Program-made: the position numbers and the translations under genes
Shown: positions 6,408 to 9,646 of the stretch, piece after piece
How positions within the stretch are numbered: position 1 is the stretch's first letter
Layout of the letters: each line of letters begins with the position of its first letter
The notes under the pieces: model-generated
What the model was told of the DNA's origin: nothing
Database searches by the model: none
What the model saw: the letters and a program-made list of their open reading frames with translations, nothing else
NCBI GenBank assembly: GCA_023428805.1
Contig: JAEYWW010000324.1
Span: forward strand, 1-9,646
Length of the DNA: 9,646 nt
Source of the DNA: Armatimonadota bacterium
GTDB taxonomy: Bacteria > Armatimonadota > Fimbriimonadia > Fimbriimonadales > Fimbriimonadaceae
Direction of reading: 5' to 3'

Positions 6408-7658
6408 TCAGGCGAACTTGGTCTGGCCCGGCACCGCGATGGGCGCGACGGCAAGATTGCCAAATTCCAGGTTGGACGGCATCAGGCTGTTGGTCGAAGC
6501 CAGCGCCTGCTCCCAGGTGATCTCGCTGCCGGTATAGCCCGCTTCGCGGCCCATGATGGCGGTGAGGGTCGATTCGGCGACCTGGCGGCCTTCGTTGATG
6601 ATCTTGCCGCTGCGGATTCCCGCCACAAGGTGGGCGTGCTCCTCAACATAGTGGCTCGGGTTGTCGCCCTCGAACCGGAACGGCTTTTCTCCCTTGATGC
6701 TGTTGGAGCAGTTTGAAGTGCCCTTGGTGCCGACCACCCACTCGCTGACGCGGGAGGCGGTGCCGTCGATCTGGCGGCACATCGAGATCATCTTCACTCC
6801 ATTGTCATATTCGTACTCGGTTGCGAAATGGTCGAAGACATGACCGTAAGCAGGGTCGGTGCGGACTTCGCGGCCCGCGAGGCTGATCGCCTTGACTGGG
6901 TGCTTCTGCATGACCCAGTTGCAGACATCCATGTTGTGGATGTGCTGCTCGCAGATGTGGTCGCCCGAAAGCCAGGTGAAATAGAGCCAGTTCTTGAGCT
7001 GCCACTCCATGTCGGACCAGGCTGGCTGGCGGGTGTTCATCCAGAGACCGCCCTGATTCCAGTAGGCGTAGCAGGCCACCACATCGCCGATTGCGCCATT
7101 GTGTATGCGCTCAATGGTCGCGCGATAGTCGCGTCCATGGCGTCGTTGAGTTCCCGCGACGATGCTGAGGCTCTTGGCGGCGGCCTTGTCTGCGCTCTCC
7201 ATGACGGAGCGGACGCCTGGGCCATCCACCGCGACCGGCTTCTCCATGAACACATGCTTGCCCGCGTCAATAGCGGCCGCAAGATGACCGGGGCGGAATC
7301 CGGGAGGAGTTGCGAGGATGATGATGTCGACGTCGGAGGCGATCACCTTCTTGTACGCGTCCCAGCCGACAAACTTGCGGTCCTCGGTCACCTTGAAGGC
7401 ATCCTTGGTCTGGCCCTTGATGTAGTCGCTGGAACTCTTCAAGCGGTCCTCAAAAAGATCGCCCATCGCCCAAATCTCAATTCCCTTGCTGGAATTGAAG
7501 CAGTCGACCGCCGCGCCGGTGCCGCGTCCGCCGCAGCCGATCAAGCCGACCCGCAGGGTGTCGCGCGACTGCGCATGAACCATGCGCGGGGCCGCCATCA
7601 AGCCGATGCCTGCGGCAGCGGCCGCAGCGCCAAATTCACGTCGTGTCACTCTTTCCAT
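6408..7658 (-). CDS. Tat-exported Gfo/Idh/MocA family oxidoreductase
   Basis: NAD(P)-dependent sugar or inositol-type dehydrogenase fold, predicted to act in the periplasm after folded export. 416 residues from ATG 7658, chosen over an in-frame GTG at 7673 because AGGAG (7666-7670) sits seven bases before the ATG and would lie inside the longer frame. The N-terminus carries the Tat motif TRREFG (5-10), an Ala-rich hydrophobic stretch (10-23) and a cleavage site VHA|Q near 29/30. The Rossmann motif is GLIGCGGRGTG (38-48), the family EKP motif is at 139-141, and the conserved HNMDVCNW (H241, D244) lies in the second domain. It follows the FGE-like gene after 4 bases, so the two are translated from one operon, and it ends at the two-way terminator. 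PVC bacteria have many such Tat paralogs, often linked to carbohydrate breakdown; the substrate is unknown. Confidence 0.94.
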   Translation of the reverse strand: MERVTRREFGAAAAAAGIGLMAAPRMVHAQSRDTLRVGLIGCGGRGTGAAVDCFNSSKGIEIWAMGDLFEDRLKSSSDYIKGQTKDAFKVTEDRKFVGWDAYKKVIASDVDIIILATPPGFRPGHLAAAIDAGKHVFMEKPVAVDGPGVRSVMESADKAAAKSLSIVAGTQRRHGRDYRATIERIHNGAIGDVVACYAYWNQGGLWMNTRQPAWSDMEWQLKNWLYFTWLSGDHICEQHIHNMDVCNWVMQKHPVKAISLAGREVRTDPAYGHVFDHFATEYEYDNGVKMISMCRQIDGTASRVSEWVVGTKGTSNCSNSIKGEKPFRFEGDNPSHYVEEHAHLVAGIRSGKIINEGRQVAESTLTAIMGREAGYTGSEITWEQALASTNSLMPSNLEFGNLAVAPIAVPGQTKFA

Positions 7659-7662
7659 CTCT

Positions 7663-8439
7663 TCACTCCTCACAAACCAATCTCAAACCAACGAACGGTC
7701 CATCGCTGAGCCACCAAGAGCTCTTAGGAAGCTGCGCGTCCCTCTCCTGCCATTTTGCCTCGTACTTGCTTGTTGATGTCACGCTCACCTTCTTGTCGAT
7801 GAACGATCCGCCCACGGCGGCAAATTCGTTGTCTCCGGTCGAAACCCATTCTCGGACGTTCCCCACCATGTCGAAGAGTCCGTTGGCATTGGCCTTCTTT
7901 TTGCCCACCGGCTGGGTCTTGTCCTCGGCGTTGTCCCAGTACCAAGCGTAGTCTGCGATCGGGGTCGGGTCGTCTCCCGCTGCCAGACGCCACTCAGCTT
8001 CGGTTGGGAGGCGATACTTCTTGCCCGTTTTCTTGCTGAGCCACTCGCAGAAAACCTCCGCACCCTTGCTGGTCATGCTGATTGCGGCGTAACCTTTGTG
8101 TCCATATCCACGATCTGGTGCGCCGTAGGGGCGACTCGGGCGGGCCTTCGCGTCGACTCCCTGCGCTTTGTCTTCTTCGGATTGATCGAGACGGTACGCC
8201 CAGATGTCAAACACATCCCAGGTGATCTCGGTCTGCCCGATCCAGAAGGGCTTGACTTCGACCTTCTTTCCGTTCAGATCGACGGTTCCGCCCGCAATCT
8301 TCACCATTTTGAAGGTGGGCAGATGCCCTTCAATCTTCTGTTCAAAAGTCTCGTTGGCGGGGCGTCCCGCAAGTGCGGGGAGGTACAAGAGGGCGAAGGT
8401 CGCCATGACAATTCCCAGCTTGGCATTCATTCTCGGCAT
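7663..8439 (-). CDS. Secreted FGE/SUMF1-fold protein lacking catalytic cysteines
   Basis: Has the fold of formylglycine-generating enzyme (FGE-sulfatase domain) but probably not its activity. 258 residues from ATG 8439, picked over a longer GTG frame (8466) because AAGGAG (8444-8449) is 4 bases upstream and a signal peptide then begins cleanly: basic start, hydrophobic 8-20, cleavage near ALA|G at 24/25. Family motifs are FWIGQTEIT (65-73), YRLPTEAEWR (142-151), GLFDMVGNVREW (187-198), GGSF (210-213) and GPFVGLRL (247-254). In true FGE the stretch after GGSF carries the two active-site cysteines; here it reads GGSFIDKKVSVTS with none. The only mature cysteines are C131 and C256, in other places. 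It could therefore bind a ligand or act as a scaffold. It is the first gene of an operon with the Gfo/Idh gene, and its start overlaps a divergent ApbE gene. Confidence 0.9.
   Translation of the reverse strand: MPRMNAKLGIVMATFALLYLPALAGRPANETFEQKIEGHLPTFKMVKIAGGTVDLNGKKVEVKPFWIGQTEITWDVFDIWAYRLDQSEEDKAQGVDAKARPSRPYGAPDRGYGHKGYAAISMTSKGAEVFCEWLSKKTGKKYRLPTEAEWRLAAGDDPTPIADYAWYWDNAEDKTQPVGKKKANANGLFDMVGNVREWVSTGDNEFAAVGGSFIDKKVSVTSTSKYEAKWQERDAQLPKSSWWLSDGPFVGLRLVCEE
7666..7670 (-). promoter_or_regulatory. Ribosome binding site deciding the Gfo/Idh start
   Basis: AGGAG on the minus strand, seven bases before ATG 7658-7656 and overlapping the last codons of the FGE-like gene. It rules in favour of the ATG over the upstream GTG and implies coupling to translation of the upstream gene. 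Confidence 0.75.
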
Positions 8440-9343
8440 CGGGCTCCTTGTGACAGGTGACAACACATCCTACCCCTTGACTCGGCATGAGTTCACCGAA
8501 GTTCATATGGGTGGACAGGTCAAGTTTACTTTCTATTCGACGTCTGAGGACGCTGCACGCACAACGGCCCTTGCCGCATTTGCTGAATTTGCGAGGCTGG
8601 AGGATGTCTACAGCGACTACCGGCCTCAAAGTGAACTGATGCGACTGAGCGCCAAGGCGGGCCAAGGTCCCGTACCCATCAGTTCAGACCTTCTGGAAAT
8701 CCTCCGTCACTCCCGGCGAATTTCCGTCTTGACCGACGGCGCATTCGAAGTCACCGCAAGCCCCATCATCAGGCTCTGGCGCAAGGCTCGTGAAGACGGG
8801 AAAATGCCGCCTGCAGAAGCTTTGGCCGAAGCACGATCTCGAGTCGGATTTCGACGGCTGTCCATTGATCCCATTGCTTCCACCATCGCTCTCGAACCAG
8901 GCACGTCGCTCGACTTGGGAGGCATCGCAAAAGGCTGGGCGTGCGAGGCGGCGGTGAATGTTTTCCGCAGCCACGGCATCAATTCGGTTCTGGTGGAGGC
9001 GGGCGGCGACATTGCGGCGGGCGATGCTCCCCCGGAACGGGAGGGATGGGCGATCGCGATTCGCGGACGAGAGGATGACCCGATTCTCCTCGCCAACCAG
9101 TCCATGTCCACCTCCGGCGACGCTTATCAGTTTGTGGAGATTGAAGGCAATCGCTATTCTCATATTGTCGATCCCCGCACCGGTCTCGGGGTCACCAATC
9201 GGGTGCAGGCGACCGTCATCTCGCGCAATGGGGCGGATGCGGACGCCCTCGCCACCGCGCTCTGCGTCCTTGCGCCGACAAATGTCTCCGAGTACGAGCG
9301 CAGGTTCAAGTGTCGGATCATCCTCATTCGATCACGGGATTGA
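8405..9343 (+). CDS. apbE: ApbE-type FAD:protein FMN transferase
   Basis: Transfers FMN from FAD to a Thr or Ser of target redox proteins on the outer face of the membrane, Mg-dependent. From ATG 8405 it has 312 residues. Family signs: HMGGQVKF near the N-terminus, LDLGGIAKGWA with the flavin-binding GG-x2-KG pattern, VEAGGDI, YSHIVDPRTG (H253, D256, T259) and ADALATAL (D280, T284), the last two being the nucleotide/metal site. The start is not settled. The frame is open back to 8204, antisense to the FGE-like gene. ATG 8405 gives a hydrophobic segment (about 3-16) that could be a weak export signal but has no basic residue, and it overlaps the FGE-like start by 35 bases. GTG 8450 and ATG 8507 are alternatives, and none has a clear ribosome binding site. 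No obvious FMN-accepting partner is in the window. Confidence 0.91.
   Translation: MTIPSLAFILGIGLLVTGDNTSYPLTRHEFTEVHMGGQVKFTFYSTSEDAARTTALAAFAEFARLEDVYSDYRPQSELMRLSAKAGQGPVPISSDLLEILRHSRRISVLTDGAFEVTASPIIRLWRKAREDGKMPPAEALAEARSRVGFRRLSIDPIASTIALEPGTSLDLGGIAKGWACEAAVNVFRSHGINSVLVEAGGDIAAGDAPPEREGWAIAIRGREDDPILLANQSMSTSGDAYQFVEIEGNRYSHIVDPRTGLGVTNRVQATVISRNGADADALATALCVLAPTNVSEYERRFKCRIILIRSRD
8444..8449 (-). promoter_or_regulatory. Ribosome binding site for the FGE-like gene
   Basis: AAGGAG on the minus strand, 4 bases before ATG 8439-8437. The spacing is short, but it is the only good site nearby; the next ATG (8430) would be 13 bases away. It lies within the overlap zone with the ApbE reading frame on the other strand. 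Confidence 0.65.
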
Positions 9344-9362
9344 CTCGTGTTAGAATGAGCGC

Positions 9363-9646
9363 ATGAAGTTTGGGATTCTGGCGGCTCTCGTTCTTGTCGC
9401 GCCGATGGCCAAGGCCCAGATCAGCGGGAATCAAGTCACATCTGATGGAGCCTGGTGCTGGTTCGCTGATCCCCGGGCAGTTTGGGTCAAAGACAGGATT
9501 TGGACGGGCTGGGTGAGCAGCGGCGGAGACATCGTCGCCGCAGAATACGACCCTCAATCCCGCAATGCCCGCACGACGACCTTGGCCGGGAAATTCGAAA
9601 AAGATGACCATGCCAACCCTTCCTTTCTGCCTCTGCCCGACGGCCG
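9363..9646 (+). CDS. Secreted BNR_4-type repeat protein, 3' partial
   Basis: Only the first 94 residues are visible before the window ends. A short basic start and hydrophobic stretch ending AKA|Q (cleavage near 18/19) is a good Sec signal peptide. The mature part contains GAWCWFADPRAV, TGWVSSGGDI, EYDPQSRN and KDDHANPSFLPLPDGR, the opening of BNR_4-family beta-propeller proteins as I know them. These are sialidase-like in fold and common in polysaccharide-degrading PVC and Bacteroidota genomes. The enzymatic role, if any, is not established. The ATG at 9363 is 19 bases after the ApbE stop on the same strand, so co-transcription is possible; no strong ribosome binding site is seen. Confidence 0.8.
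   Translation, partial: MKFGILAALVLVAPMAKAQISGNQVTSDGAWCWFADPRAVWVKDRIWTGWVSSGGDIVAAEYDPQSRNARTTTLAGKFEKDDHANPSFLPLPDG

Noticed and set aside
7659..7673. GTG start for the Gfo/Idh gene five codons upstream
   Set aside because: The added codons contain the AGGAG ribosome binding site that serves ATG 7658, so the ATG is preferred.
6828..7709. 293-codon open frame on the plus strand
   Set aside because: Antisense to the well-supported Gfo/Idh gene; the product has no coherent motifs.
8204..8404. N-terminal extension of ApbE
   Set aside because: These 67 codons are fully antisense to conserved FGE-like motifs, and ApbE relatives do not have such an extension.
8440..8466. GTG start for the FGE-like gene nine codons upstream
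   Set aside because: The added stretch contains AAGGAG, and the signal peptide fits better from ATG 8439.
9341..9362. Possible promoter TTGACT / TAGAAT before the BNR gene
   Set aside because: The two hexamers are only 5 bases apart, far too close for a sigma-70 promoter.
1..9646. tRNA, rRNA, CRISPR array, transposase or phage genes
   Set aside because: Scanned by eye on both strands: no regular direct-repeat spacing, no cloverleaf-like segment and no transposase or integrase motif was found.

Overview
This 9.6-kb window is GC-rich, chromosomal-looking bacterial DNA. It carries ten supportable protein genes, two of them cut by the window edges. The gene content best fits the Planctomycetes-Verrucomicrobia (PVC) group, more likely Verrucomicrobiota: a Tat-exported Gfo/Idh/MocA oxidoreductase, a secreted FGE-like domain protein, a cytochrome P460-type haem protein, a BNR-type secreted protein and an RNase E/G with a short basic N-terminus. 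That placement is inferred from family distribution; there is no rRNA or other phylogenetic marker here. I see no tRNA, rRNA, CRISPR array, prophage or recognisable insertion sequence.

Layout. Positions 1-1592 (+) hold most of a zinc carboxypeptidase (M14) whose N-terminus lies outside the window. Positions 1593-1992 have no recognisable gene, only weakly supported open frames on both strands. Positions 1993-2520 (+) encode a small exported cytochrome P460-like protein. Its last 16 bases overlap, tail to tail, a two-gene minus-strand unit made of an FmdB-type zinc-ribbon protein (GTG start) and thymidine kinase (TTG start), joined by a 4-base TTGA stop/start overlap. Only 22 bases from the zinc-ribbon start, an ADP-ribosylglycohydrolase runs the other way (3414-4388, +). 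After a 140-base gap comes an RNase E/G family ribonuclease (4529-6322, +), followed by a small hairpin and a strong two-way terminator shared with the converging Gfo/Idh gene.

Positions 6408-8439 (-) are a tight two-gene operon. An exported FGE/SUMF1-fold protein without the catalytic cysteines is followed after 4 bases by a Tat-signal Gfo/Idh/MocA oxidoreductase. A divergent ApbE-type FMN transferase (+) probably overlaps the start of the FGE-like gene by 35 bases. It is followed after 19 bases by the N-terminal 94 residues of a secreted BNR_4-type protein that runs off the window.

How the parts may work together. The left half mixes housekeeping functions: thymidine salvage, RNA processing and ADP-ribose hydrolysis. 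The right half is a cluster of envelope or periplasmic proteins (FGE-like, Gfo/Idh, ApbE, BNR), typical of polysaccharide-degrading PVC bacteria. No gene set here amounts to a convincing new defence or biosynthetic system. The most interesting points are the cysteine-less FGE-like protein operonic with a Tat oxidoreductase, the overlapping divergent starts near 8405-8439, the unassigned block at 1593-1992, and the coupled zinc-ribbon/thymidine kinase pair. Several genes use non-ATG starts, or have an apparent longest frame that is not the likely start.
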